DNA from: Streptomyces sp. TLI_235
GTDB taxonomy: Bacteria; Actinomycetota; Actinomycetes; Streptomycetales; Streptomycetaceae
DNA length: 64,000 bases
Assembly: GCA_002300355.1 (NCBI GenBank)
Contig: NSGV01000002.1
Span: 186,001 to 250,000, forward strand
Reading direction: 5' to 3'
Below, in pieces: positions 25,735 to 33,594 of this stretch. Made by a program: the position numbers and the translations under genes. The notes beneath the pieces are model-generated. The model did no database searches and had not been told where the DNA came from. It saw only the letters and a program-made list of their open reading frames with translations. The stretch's first letter is position 1, and the number at the start of each line of letters is the position of its first letter.

Positions 25735-26553
25735 ATGACCCTCCCGCTCCCCCGGCACTCCCCCGGTGCCGCGCGCACGACGCTCTTCGAGGCGGTCACC
25801 GCGGTCGGTGACGAGGCCGTGGCCCTGCTCGCCGGCTGCCGCGGCGACACCCCGATACCCGGCGCCGAGTGGACGGTCGCCGAGGCGGCCAATCACCTGG
25901 CGATGGCCAACGAGCTGATGGCCGCGCTGGCCGCCGGTGAGGAGCGGCCGTACGGGGACGGTTCGCCGGGTTCGCTGGCCGCCGCCAACGCGGCCTCGCT
26001 GGCCGCGCTGCCGGAGCGGGAGCCGGCCGTCCTCGCCGAGGAGATCGCCCGGCAGGCACGGGAGTTCACCGCGGCGGCCGGCCCGCGTGTGGGCACCGAC
26101 CCGGTGCTGACCCCGCTCGGCCCGATGGATCTGGACACCCTCGGCGCCTATCTGCTGACCCACATGCTCGGTCACCTCTACGACATCGCCGTCGCCCTCG
26201 GGCGGCCGCACCCGATCGACCGTCACCGGGTCGAGCTGGCCATGCCCTTCCTGCGGACGGCGATGCCGCGGGTGGTCGACCCGCGGTCCGCGGCCGGCCA
26301 CAACGCCTGCTACCGGCTGAGGGTGCGCGGCGGCGGCGGGTTCGCGGTGACCTTCACGGACGGCGTCGCCGTGGTCGGCCAGGAGCCGCCGCGGCGCGTC
26401 GACTGCACGATCCTCACCGAGCCGGTGGCGTTCTTCCTCATCGCGCTGGGCCGGTACACCGCGACCACCGCGCTCGCCCGCGGCAAGGTCCTCGCCTGGG
26501 GCCGTCGGCCGTGGCTCGCCCCGGCCTTCCCCGGGCTGTTCGCCGCCCCCTGA
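25735..26553 (+). CDS. Mycothiol-dependent maleylpyruvate isomerase-family enzyme (DinB fold)
   Basis: The protein is 272 residues. The N-terminal DinB/MDMPI four-helix domain (about 15-170) includes EWTVAEAANHLAMANELMAAL and THMLGHLYDIAVALGRPH, whose His residues match the metal triad of the family. The C-terminal part (about 190-265) resembles an SCP2-like domain. Mycothiol use is inferred from family membership and actinobacterial setting; the substrate is unknown. It follows the FAD hydroxylase gene by 51 bases in the same direction and may share its transcript. Confidence 0.8.
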   Translation: MTLPLPRHSPGAARTTLFEAVTAVGDEAVALLAGCRGDTPIPGAEWTVAEAANHLAMANELMAALAAGEERPYGDGSPGSLAAANAASLAALPEREPAVLAEEIARQAREFTAAAGPRVGTDPVLTPLGPMDLDTLGAYLLTHMLGHLYDIAVALGRPHPIDRHRVELAMPFLRTAMPRVVDPRSAAGHNACYRLRVRGGGGFAVTFTDGVAVVGQEPPRRVDCTILTEPVAFFLIALGRYTATTALARGKVLAWGRRPWLAPAFPGLFAAP

Positions 26554-26622
26554 GCGCGGCCCGCGGCCCGGCGTGTGGGACGATCCGCTCCCCGGCGGTC
26601 GCCGGGCGACGACGGCAAGGGG

Positions 26623-26904
26623 ATGGCTTCGGTGGGTTCGTTCCGGATGTCGTGCACGGTGGCGGTCTGGCTGGTGGTGGTGATCCAGGCGGTACCGGCG
26701 CTGGCGCGCGGGCGCGCTCCCCGGTGGTTCGGCGACCGCGTGGCGGCGCCGCGGCTGTGGGCGCTGGGCGGCGTCCTGGTCGCCGTCGGCTGCACGCTGG
26801 GCCTCCTGCTGTCCACGTGGTGGCCCGGCCCGACCCTCGTCCTCCTCGGACTGGTCGTCACCGAGGTGGCGTGCCGCGTCGGCCGTGGGCGGGACGCCGC
26901 CTGA
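26623..26904 (+). CDS. Small membrane protein, 93 aa
   Basis: The start is uncertain: ATG at 26623 or at 26647 (MSCTVAVWL). There are two or three membrane helices, TVAVWLVVVIQAVPAL near the start, then LWALGGVLVAVGCTLGLLL and TLVLLGLVVTEV, with a basic RGRAPRW loop between the first two. The family is unknown to me. It is followed by the PlsC gene. Confidence 0.6.
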   Translation: MASVGSFRMSCTVAVWLVVVIQAVPALARGRAPRWFGDRVAAPRLWALGGVLVAVGCTLGLLLSTWWPGPTLVLLGLVVTEVACRVGRGRDAA

Positions 26905-27016
26905 CGCCGCGTTGAGCCCTCCGCGGCAGGCTCTGAGTACGGCGACTCAGGCGGCCGGCGTCGGCGGGCCGGGAGGATGGCGGTACCACGCCGCCACCAG
27001 GGACGAAGGAACACCC

Positions 27017-27682
27017 ATGCTCAGCCGGATCGCCAGCGCGCTGGTGCCCGTTCTCGGCCGTCTGTCCGTCAGCTCCGAGACCCCCGGGCCGGTCGCCGCG
27101 GGCAGCATCGTCGCGGCCAACCACAGCTCGCTCGCCGACCCTGGCGTGGTGCTTGCGGCGCTGCACCGGCTGGGCACCGAGCCGGTGGTGATGGCGACCG
27201 CCGGCCTGTGGCGGGTGCCCGTGCTCGGCGGGGTGCTGCGCGCCGGCGGGCACATCCCCGTCCACCGCGGGACGGCCCGGGCGGCCGGGGCACTGGACCT
27301 GGCGGCCGAGGCGCTCGCGGCCGGCCGGGTCGTCCTCATCTACGGCGAGGGCGGCCTGCCGAAGCGCCGGGACGCCCGCGACGCGGCGCCCGGCACCTTC
27401 CGCACCGGCCTCGCCCGTCTCGCGACGGCGAGCGGTGCCCCGGTGGTGCCGCTCGGACAGTGCGGCGCCCGCCGTCTGAGCTCGGGCGGCACGGCCAAGC
27501 AGTTCGCCGGATTCGTGACCGCGCCGCTGCGCCGTCCGGCCCTGCACGTCCACCTCGGTGCGCCCCTCCGGCTGGAGGGCGACACCGCCGCGGCGACGGA
27601 GGCCGCCCGGCAGGCCGTCACCGCCGCGTGGCGCACCGCCGAGCAGTGGCTGCACGGCGGCGAACCGGTGCTGTCGGGCTGA
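27017..27682 (+). CDS. 1-acyl-glycerol-phosphate acyltransferase (PlsC family)
   Basis: The protein is 221 residues. NHSSLADPGVV contains the catalytic HxxxxD motif (about residue 37). YGEGGLPKRR occupies the place of the family's FPEGTRS substrate-phosphate motif in a modified form, and VPLGQCGARRL follows. The ATG follows GAAGGA. It transfers acyl groups to lysophosphatidate-like acceptors at the membrane; the altered second motif suggests a non-standard acceptor. Confidence 0.85.
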   Translation: MLSRIASALVPVLGRLSVSSETPGPVAAGSIVAANHSSLADPGVVLAALHRLGTEPVVMATAGLWRVPVLGGVLRAGGHIPVHRGTARAAGALDLAAEALAAGRVVLIYGEGGLPKRRDARDAAPGTFRTGLARLATASGAPVVPLGQCGARRLSSGGTAKQFAGFVTAPLRRPALHVHLGAPLRLEGDTAAATEAARQAVTAAWRTAEQWLHGGEPVLSG

Positions 27683-27703
27683 TCGGTCCGGGAGCGGCCC
27701 GGG

Positions 27704-28237
27704 TCACCAGACCTCGCCGTCGCGCCAGTCGGCGACCAGGTCCCCGGTGAGATCCAGGGGCACGGCGAGCGGGAGGACGTAGATGCCGTCGTCCTCCTCC
27801 GGGGTGCGCCGGACGCCGTCCGGGCTGAGGGCGAAGGTGCGTCCCTGCCACGGCTGCCAGCCGCGGTCGGTGTAGAAGGGGACGGCGGTGTCGGTGCTGC
27901 CGAGTGCGGCCAGGTCGTAGGCGCCGCGGGCGATCCGGGCGACCTCGGCCATCATCGCGGCGCCGATCCCCCGGCGCTGCCGGTCGGCGCGGACGGCGAC
28001 GCCCTCGACGTAGCCGGTGCGCAGCGCCCGTCCGCCGTGCAGCAGGCGGCGCTGGACGACGGCGGCGTGGCCGACCAGTTCGGCGCCGTCCCGGACCAGG
28101 ATGTGCAGGCCGCCCAGGCAGTGCTCCCAGTCCTCGTCCGTCATGTCGGGGGCGAAGACCTCGTCGAGCAGCCGGCGGGCGTCGGTGAGGGCGGCGCTGT
28201 CGAGATCGGCGGTGTGGGCGACGCGTACGGGCAGCAT
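27704..28237 (-). CDS. AAC(2')-I-like aminoglycoside 2'-N-acetyltransferase
   Basis: The protein is 177 residues, GNAT fold. The sequence follows the mycobacterial AAC(2')-Ic/Id pattern over its whole length: VAHTADLDS, DWEHCLGGLH, GHAAVVQRRLL, LRTGYVEGVAVRADRQRRG, RGAYDLAALGS, YTDRGWQPWQG, RTPEEDDG and a terminal DWRDGEVW. That is much closer than to generic GNATs (from memory, not a search). Members acetylate the 2'-amino group of gentamicin- and tobramycin-class drugs. The ATG at 28237 is chosen because AGGATG lies 6 bases upstream; ATG at 28246 is an alternative. Confidence 0.85.
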   Translation of the reverse strand: MLPVRVAHTADLDSAALTDARRLLDEVFAPDMTDEDWEHCLGGLHILVRDGAELVGHAAVVQRRLLHGGRALRTGYVEGVAVRADRQRRGIGAAMMAEVARIARGAYDLAALGSTDTAVPFYTDRGWQPWQGRTFALSPDGVRRTPEEDDGIYVLPLAVPLDLTGDLVADWRDGEVW

Positions 28238-28295
28238 GTGCGCCATCCTGGCATGCAGCGGTGTGCGCACGGCGGCGCGGCGGAAGGTTCCGAGG

Positions 28296-28375
28296 TGGGC
28301 GAGGACGGATTCGAACCGTCACAGCCGAAGCGGGGGCTTTACAGGCCCTTGGGCTCGCCGATGCCCGGCTCGCCC
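28296..28375 (-). tRNA. tRNA-Tyr (anticodon GTA), atypical
   Basis: An 80-nucleotide cloverleaf on the minus strand can be drawn by hand. It has a perfect 7-bp acceptor stem (GGGCGAG/CTCGCCC, discriminator A), a 4-bp D stem GGGC/GCCC with loop ATCGGCGA, and an anticodon stem AGGGC/GCCCC (outermost pair A-C). The loop is CTGTAAA (anticodon GTA), with a class-II variable arm closed by a TTCG tetraloop, and the T arm is GACGG-TTCGAAT-CCGTC. Oddities are C at position 8 in place of U8, the A-C pair, and no encoded CCA (CCT follows). The T arm's translation (GEDGFEPS) explains a spurious open frame here. Confidence 0.82.
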
Positions 28376-28596
28376 TCGGTGGCGCGCGGCGTCGGAGCGG
28401 GCGGACGCCCGGTCAACGCGCGGTCGGGAAGCGGTGGTTCGCCGTGCGCGGATACCAGGAGCGGCCACGGTCGATGGTGGTCACGGTGCGCTCCTCTCCT
28501 GAGCCCGGTCGGCGGTGCGCCCACTCTGCCGCTCACCGGGCCGGCGCCGCAAACGGGATTTCCGCCCGCGCCTCGACGCGATGGCATGACTGATCG

Positions 28597-29301
28597 TCAA
28601 AGATGCTGGGAGAGCTGCCGTGCGGCGCTGTCGAGCAGCATGTCGAGGGCGACCGGGTAGGCACTGTCGGTCATCCGGGCGGCGAGCAGTCCCGAGGTGG
28701 CCGCGATGTGCGGGTGGGTGTCCTCGGGCAGCCGGGCGTAGGTCGACTCCCACATCCGCTCGTCGGCCTCGCGGGCCTCGCCGGGCAAGGCGAGCGAGGC
28801 GGCGTCCAGGGCTGCGAAGGCGAGCGCCTGGTCGATGAAGGCGTGGTAGACCCGGACGGCCGCCGGGTCGGGGAAGCCGGCGGTGCGCAGGATGCCGAGG
28901 ATCGTCTCGTCGGCGGCGATCTCCCGGGCCCGGCCGGTGACCCGGCTGGCGGTGAGCGCGGCGGCCTGCGGGTGGTCGAGGTAGGAGCGGTGGATGCGCA
29001 GGCCGAGCTCGCGCAGGTCGTCCTGCCAGCGGCCGCCCGCCTGCCAGCCCTCCAGGGCGCGGCCGATGAGCTCGTCGCCGATGGCGAGGGTCAGGTCGTC
29101 CATGCCGCGGAAGTAGCGGTAGAGGGCGCTCGGGTCGCAGCCGAGCGCGAGGCCGAGGCGGCGGGCGGTGAGGCCGCTGCCGCCGTGCTCGCGCAGCATC
29201 CGCAGCGCCGTCCGCACGATCAGCTGCTCGGAGAGCACGGCGCCCTGCTTGGTCGGGCGGCGCCTGCGGCGCTGCGACTCGGGCACGACCTGCTTCGGCA
29301 C
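28597..29301 (-). CDS. TetR/AcrR-family transcriptional regulator
   Basis: The protein is 234 residues; the GTG start is fixed by GAGGGGAG. The DNA-binding helix-turn-helix spans ALRMLREHGGSGLTARRLG, then ALGCDPSALYRYFRGMDDL, preceded by a basic tail RRRRRPTKQG. The C-terminal ligand domain (about 95-230) is helical and of the TetR_C type. It is divergent from the saccharopine-dehydrogenase-like gene with 120 bases between them, so it probably represses that gene and itself. Confidence 0.88.
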   Translation of the reverse strand: MPKQVVPESQRRRRRPTKQGAVLSEQLIVRTALRMLREHGGSGLTARRLGLALGCDPSALYRYFRGMDDLTLAIGDELIGRALEGWQAGGRWQDDLRELGLRIHRSYLDHPQAAALTASRVTGRAREIAADETILGILRTAGFPDPAAVRVYHAFIDQALAFAALDAASLALPGEAREADERMWESTYARLPEDTHPHIAATSGLLAARMTDSAYPVALDMLLDSAARQLSQHL

Positions 29302-29421
29302 GGCACTGCTCCCCTCGGACTGCTGTGCGGGTGAGCTTATGCCAACGCCATTGACCTTGCGCAACCACCGGGGGTTTCCTTCCGACAGGCGGGAACCCGC
29401 CAGGGAAGGAAGAGTTCTGCC

Positions 29422-30642
29422 ATGCGAGTACTGCTTGTGGGAGCCGGCGGCGTCGGCACGGCCGTGACCCGGATCGCGGCCCGCCGCCCGTTCTTCGACC
29501 ACATGGTCGTCGCCGACTACGACCTCTCCCGGGCCGAGGCCGCGGTCGCCGCGCTCGGCGAGGCCGGCGACCGGTTCAGCGCCCGGCAGGTGGACGCCTC
29601 CGACGAGGCCGCCGTCCGCGCGCTGCTCACCCACCACCGCTGCGACGTCCTGCTGAACGCCACCGACCCGCGCTTCGTCATGCCGCTGTTCGAGGCCGCC
29701 CTGGCGGCGGGCTCTCACTATGTCGACATGGCGATGTCGCTGTCCAAGCCGCACCCCGAGCGGCCCTACGAGCTGTGCGGGGTGAAACTCGGCGACCGCC
29801 AGTTCGAGCGCGCCGAGGAGTGGGAGAAGTCCGGACGGCTCGCGCTGGTGGGCATGGGTGTGGAGCCCGGCCTCTCCGACGTCTTCGCCCGGTACGCCGC
29901 GGATGAGCTCTTCGACGAGATCGAGGAGATCGGCATCCGCGACGGCGCCAACCTCACCGTCGAGGGCTACGACTTCGCCCCGTCGTTCAGCATCTGGACC
30001 ACCATCGAGGAGTGCCTCAACCCGCCGGTGGTCTACGAGGCCGACCGCGGCTGGTTCACCACCGCGCCGTTCAGCGAGCCGGAGGTCTTCGACTTCCCGG
30101 AGGGCATTGGCCCGGTCGAGTGCGTCAACGTGGAGCACGAGGAGGTGCTGCTGGTGCCGCGCTGGGTCGACGCCAAGCGGGTTACCTTCAAGTACGGGCT
30201 CGGTGACGACTTCATCGACAAGCTGAAGACCCTGCACGCGCTCGGCCTGGACAGCACCGCCCCCGTCACCGTGGGCAGCGACCTCGGCCCGGCGAAGGTC
30301 TCGCCGCGGGACGTGGTCGCCGCCGTCCTGCCCAACCCCGCCGACCTCGGCGAGCGGATGCACGGCAAGACCTGCGCCGGCACCTGGGTCAAGGGCACCA
30401 AGGACGGCCGGCCCCGCGAGGTGTACCTGTACCACGTGGTCGACAACCAGTGGTCGATGCGCGAGTACGGCTCGCAGGCCGTGGTCTGGCAGACGGCGAT
30501 CAACCCGGTGATCGCCCTGGAGCTCGTCGCCACCGGCGCGTGGTCCGGCTCCGGCGTGCTCGGCCCGGAGGCGCAGCCCGCGCAGCCCTTCCTCGACCTG
30601 CTCACCGACTACGGCTCCCCGTGGGGCCTGCGCGAGGACTGA
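29422..30642 (+). CDS. Saccharopine dehydrogenase-family reductase
   Basis: The protein is 406 residues. The Rossmann motif VLLVGAGGVGTAVTRIAA is at the N terminus, followed by VADYDLSRA (ribose Asp) and LLNATDPRFVMPLFEAAL. MGVEPGLSDVFARY starts the saccharopine-dehydrogenase catalytic domain. It resembles carboxynorspermidine or saccharopine reductases that condense or cleave an amino acid and a keto acid. The start follows GGAAGGAAG. The gene is divergent from a TetR regulator and convergent with the ABC gene. Confidence 0.85.
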   Translation: MRVLLVGAGGVGTAVTRIAARRPFFDHMVVADYDLSRAEAAVAALGEAGDRFSARQVDASDEAAVRALLTHHRCDVLLNATDPRFVMPLFEAALAAGSHYVDMAMSLSKPHPERPYELCGVKLGDRQFERAEEWEKSGRLALVGMGVEPGLSDVFARYAADELFDEIEEIGIRDGANLTVEGYDFAPSFSIWTTIEECLNPPVVYEADRGWFTTAPFSEPEVFDFPEGIGPVECVNVEHEEVLLVPRWVDAKRVTFKYGLGDDFIDKLKTLHALGLDSTAPVTVGSDLGPAKVSPRDVVAAVLPNPADLGERMHGKTCAGTWVKGTKDGRPREVYLYHVVDNQWSMREYGSQAVVWQTAINPVIALELVATGAWSGSGVLGPEAQPAQPFLDLLTDYGSPWGLRED

Positions 30643-30669
30643 CCCCAGGGCGCCGCCGCGCGACCCGGC

Positions 30670-32640
30670 TCAGTGAACGGGATCGGTGACGGTCCGCGGG
30701 GCGGGGACGGTGCGGTCCCGCTGGAGGTCCAGGAGCTCACGGAACAGTCCGTCCGACTGCTCCGCGAGCTCCGTCCAGGTGCCGGTCTGCACCACCCGGC
30801 CGCGGTCCATCACCACCACCCGGTCGGCGACCCTCGCGTTGGCGATGTTGTGGGTGACCAGCAGCGTGATCCGCTCCGGCGCGTACTCGCGCAGGACGTG
30901 CAGGATGCGGTGCTCGGCGCGCGGGTCGAGGTCGGACGTCGGCTCGTCGAGGATCAGCAGACCGGGGTTGAGCGCGGTGCGGTACAGCGCCCGGGCGACG
31001 GCCGCGCGCTGCCAGCCGCCGCCGGAGAGCTCCGCGCCGCCGAGCCAGCCCTGGGCGAGCAGGGTGCCCCAGCCGGAGCGCAGGCGGGCGACCACCTCGT
31101 CGAAGCCCGTCCGGGCGGCGGCCTGCCGCACCCCGTCCGTCCGGCTCTCCGGTCCGTGGCCGAGGTGGATGTTCTCGGCGGCCCGCAGCGGCCAGCGGGC
31201 GAACTCCTGCGGGACCCGGGCCACCCGGGTCCACATCCCTTCGGCGTCCAGCTGCTCGACCGGCACGCCGTCCCAGGCGATCCGGCCGGACTGCGGCAGA
31301 TAGAGGCCGGCCAGCAGTTTGAGCAGGGTGGACTTGCCGCTGCCGTTCTGCCCGATGACCGCCACCACCTCGCCGCGCCGCAGCGTCATGCTGACCCGGT
31401 CCAGTGCCGGTTCCTGCTGGTCGCCGGGGTAGGTGTAGGAGACGTCCTCGACCTCCACCACCGCGGGGGCACCCGGCACCACGTCGCCGCGCCGGATGCG
31501 GTGGCCGCCGGCCTCGTCGAGGAAGGTGAAGAAGTCGTCCAGGTACAGGCCCGTCCGGTAGAGGCGGGCGCCGTTGCCGACCATGCCCTGGACGCCGGTC
31601 GCGGCGGTGCGCAGCGCGAACGCGGCGCCGCCGGCGGCGGCGAGGCCGATCCGGCCGGAGGCGACCAGGTACAGCAGGGCGCCCCAGATCAGGGCACTGC
31701 CGGCGCCGCTGCCGAGGGCGGCCACCAGGGACACCCGGGCCGCCTGCCGGGCGGCCCGGTCGGTGGCGGCCGCGATGCGCGCCTCGACCTCCCGGTAGGT
31801 CGCCATCATGAACGGGGTGACCTGGTCGGAGCGGACCTGGTCGGCCCGCAACTTGTCGATCAGGAACCAGCGGTAGATCCGCAGCGCCTGCCGCTCCTCG
31901 TTGGTGGTGACGGCGGCCAGGTAGTGGATCCGGGCGGTGCGGACGGCGGCGACACCGCTCGGCACCGAACCGAGCAGCAGGAAGGGCACCAGCCACAGGT
32001 GCAGGGTCGCCAGCACACCGGCCGCCGAGACCAGGGAGACGGTGGAGGCGATCAGGTCCTGGGCGTTGGAGAGCAGGTCCGGGGTGGTGGCCGCGCCGCG
32101 GTCTGCGGACTCCCACTGCTCGTTGTAGGCGGGCTCGTCGTAGGCCTTGAGCTCGGCGGCACAGCCGGCGGCGATCAGTGCGAGGTCGGCCTCCCGGTTG
32201 ACCCGCGGCGAGACCCGGGCGGCCAGTGCGGCGACCGCGATGCCGAGCACCGCGTGCAGACCGGCGGAGACCGCGAGCAGCGTCAACGAGGGTGCGGCGT
32301 CCACCAGATGGGCGTCGACCGGGCCGGGGACGAGCAGCGCGTCCAGGGTACGGGTGGTGGCGTACAGCGCCAGGGCGCCGAACACGCCGGAGAGCAGCTG
32401 GCAGACCAGCAGCCAGCCGGTCGAGGCGCGGTCGGCGGCCCAGGCCAACGCCATGGCGCGGCGCACGAGTTCGGGCATCCGGCGCAGCATCGCCGCGGTG
32501 GACATGGTGGCCCCGGCGGTGACGCTCTGGTCGCCGGGGAAGCGGGCGCGGATCTGCTCGTCGCGCGGGTGGTCCCCCTCCGGCGGCTGCGGGGCGGACG
32601 GCGCCGGCTGGTCGTCGGGGGTCACACTCGGCTCGGACAT
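30670..32640 (-). CDS. ABC transporter, fused permease-ATPase (half transporter)
   Basis: The protein is 656 residues. A Pro/acidic leader (about 1-45) is followed by a six-helix permease (about 60-370; e.g. WLLVCQLLSGVFGALALY and LWLVPFLLLGSVPSGV). The ATPase (about 400-650) has Walker A GQNGSGKST, the signature LSGGGWQRAAVARALY and Walker B LLILDEPTSDLDP. LSGGGWQ is a variant signature also seen in exporters of modified peptides and signals in streptomycetes. It could act as a homodimer. I see no peptide precursor or modifying enzyme nearby. Confidence 0.88.
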   Translation of the reverse strand: MSEPSVTPDDQPAPSAPQPPEGDHPRDEQIRARFPGDQSVTAGATMSTAAMLRRMPELVRRAMALAWAADRASTGWLLVCQLLSGVFGALALYATTRTLDALLVPGPVDAHLVDAAPSLTLLAVSAGLHAVLGIAVAALAARVSPRVNREADLALIAAGCAAELKAYDEPAYNEQWESADRGAATTPDLLSNAQDLIASTVSLVSAAGVLATLHLWLVPFLLLGSVPSGVAAVRTARIHYLAAVTTNEERQALRIYRWFLIDKLRADQVRSDQVTPFMMATYREVEARIAAATDRAARQAARVSLVAALGSGAGSALIWGALLYLVASGRIGLAAAGGAAFALRTAATGVQGMVGNGARLYRTGLYLDDFFTFLDEAGGHRIRRGDVVPGAPAVVEVEDVSYTYPGDQQEPALDRVSMTLRRGEVVAVIGQNGSGKSTLLKLLAGLYLPQSGRIAWDGVPVEQLDAEGMWTRVARVPQEFARWPLRAAENIHLGHGPESRTDGVRQAAARTGFDEVVARLRSGWGTLLAQGWLGGAELSGGGWQRAAVARALYRTALNPGLLILDEPTSDLDPRAEHRILHVLREYAPERITLLVTHNIANARVADRVVVMDRGRVVQTGTWTELAEQSDGLFRELLDLQRDRTVPAPRTVTDPVH

Positions 32641-33026
32641 GCTGCTCCTCGGGTCGGCGTTCGGGCTGCCGGTCTGGTGCGGCGAGGCGATGCGGTGCGG
32701 GACGGGCGGGATCTGCGGGACGTGCGGGTTGCGCGGTGCGGGAGGCGCGCGCGGGCGGCAGGTGCCTGGCCGGTCGGAGGATCGGTGCGGACACGATCCT
32801 TCCAGGAGGCCGGCGGTGTGCTCGGCATGTCCGGCCGCAGGTCACTCGATCCGGGTAAATCCGTGTCACTGTCGGCGAGTTGGTGGCATCGGACAGCGAG
32901 AAGGGTACGTGCGGCGGCGCCGTCGGGCGCGTGACTTCCGGCGACGAGGGCCCGCTCGACGGCCGGGGGCGCGTCCCGCCCGTCGCAGCCGCCGTGCGGG
33001 CCGGTGTTCGCGAACCGATCCGGCCG
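32641..33026. other. 386-bp intergenic region with an inverted repeat
   Basis: It is the upstream region of the ABC gene and lies beyond the MarR stop. AGGATCG at 32778-32784 is the perfect inverse complement of 32794-32800 (9-base spacer), a possible operator. G-rich runs occupy 32700-32760. No gene is supported. Confidence 0.45.
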
Positions 33027-33548
33027 TCAGGGCCCGTCCGGCGGCCGCGGGGTCTCCACGCGGGCGAGCCACGAGGTGAGCAGCGCTTCGAGGGAGGCCG
33101 CCTCGGCGGGGGTGAGCGCCTCGACGAGGCGGTGCTCGTTGCGCATGTGCTCGGCGAAGGCCCGGTCGATCAGATCGCGGCCGACGGGGGTGAGGGCGAC
33201 CACCCGGCCGCGGGCGTCGGCCTCGCTGCGGCGGCGGGTGACGAGCCCGGCCCGCTCCAGGCGGTCGATCCGCTTGGTCATGGCGCCGGTGGTGACCATG
33301 GTGTGCGCGGCCAGCTCGCCCGGGGCGCGTTCGAAAGGGTCCCCGGCGCGGCGGAGCGCGGCCAGGACGTCGAACTCGCCCTCGCCGAGGCCGTAGCGGC
33401 GGTAGACGAGGCAGAGCTCCTCGGTGAGGAGTGCGGCGAGGCGGTGCAGGCGCCCGATGACGCCCTGGGGCCCCACGTCGAGGTCGGGGCGTTCGCGGGC
33501 CCATTCGGCCTGGATGCGGGCTACGTGGTCGAGCGGCTGCCGGTCCAT
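33027..33548 (-). CDS. MarR-family transcriptional regulator
   Basis: The protein is 173 residues. The winged helix covers YGLGEGEFDVLAALRRAGDP, LAAHTMVTTGAMTKRIDRLE and the wing RRRSEADARGRVVALTPVG. The mRNA is probably leaderless: a TATAAT on the minus strand (33555-33560) is only 7 bases from the ATG. It is divergent from an EamA exporter gene, with two operator palindromes between the start codons. Confidence 0.9.
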   Translation of the reverse strand: MDRQPLDHVARIQAEWARERPDLDVGPQGVIGRLHRLAALLTEELCLVYRRYGLGEGEFDVLAALRRAGDPFERAPGELAAHTMVTTGAMTKRIDRLERAGLVTRRRSEADARGRVVALTPVGRDLIDRAFAEHMRNEHRLVEALTPAEAASLEALLTSWLARVETPRPPDGP

Positions 33549-33554
33549 GCCGCG

Positions 33555-33594
33555 ATTATATCTTCCAGGGAAGCTATATTGTCTTCCATGGAAG
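33555..33594. promoter_or_regulatory. Shared MarR/EamA promoter with two operator palindromes
   Basis: CTTCCAGGGAAG (33562-33573) and CTTCCATGGAAG (33583-33594) are near-identical palindromes whose centres are 21 bp apart, two helical turns. The second contains the EamA ATG (33588-33590). TATATT at 33575-33580 (plus strand) and TATAAT at 33555-33560 (minus strand) are the likely -10 elements, each under 10 bases from its start codon. Confidence 0.8.

Noticed and set aside
28037-28660. A plus-strand open frame reading GEDGFEPS and GLYRP across 28300
   Set aside because: This peptide is the well-known translation of a tRNA gene read on the wrong strand. The tRNA-Tyr cloverleaf explains it.
30437-32934. 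Long plus-strand open frames opposite the ABC transporter gene
   Set aside because: The minus strand carries Walker A, signature and Walker B motifs in order; plus frames are codon shadows.
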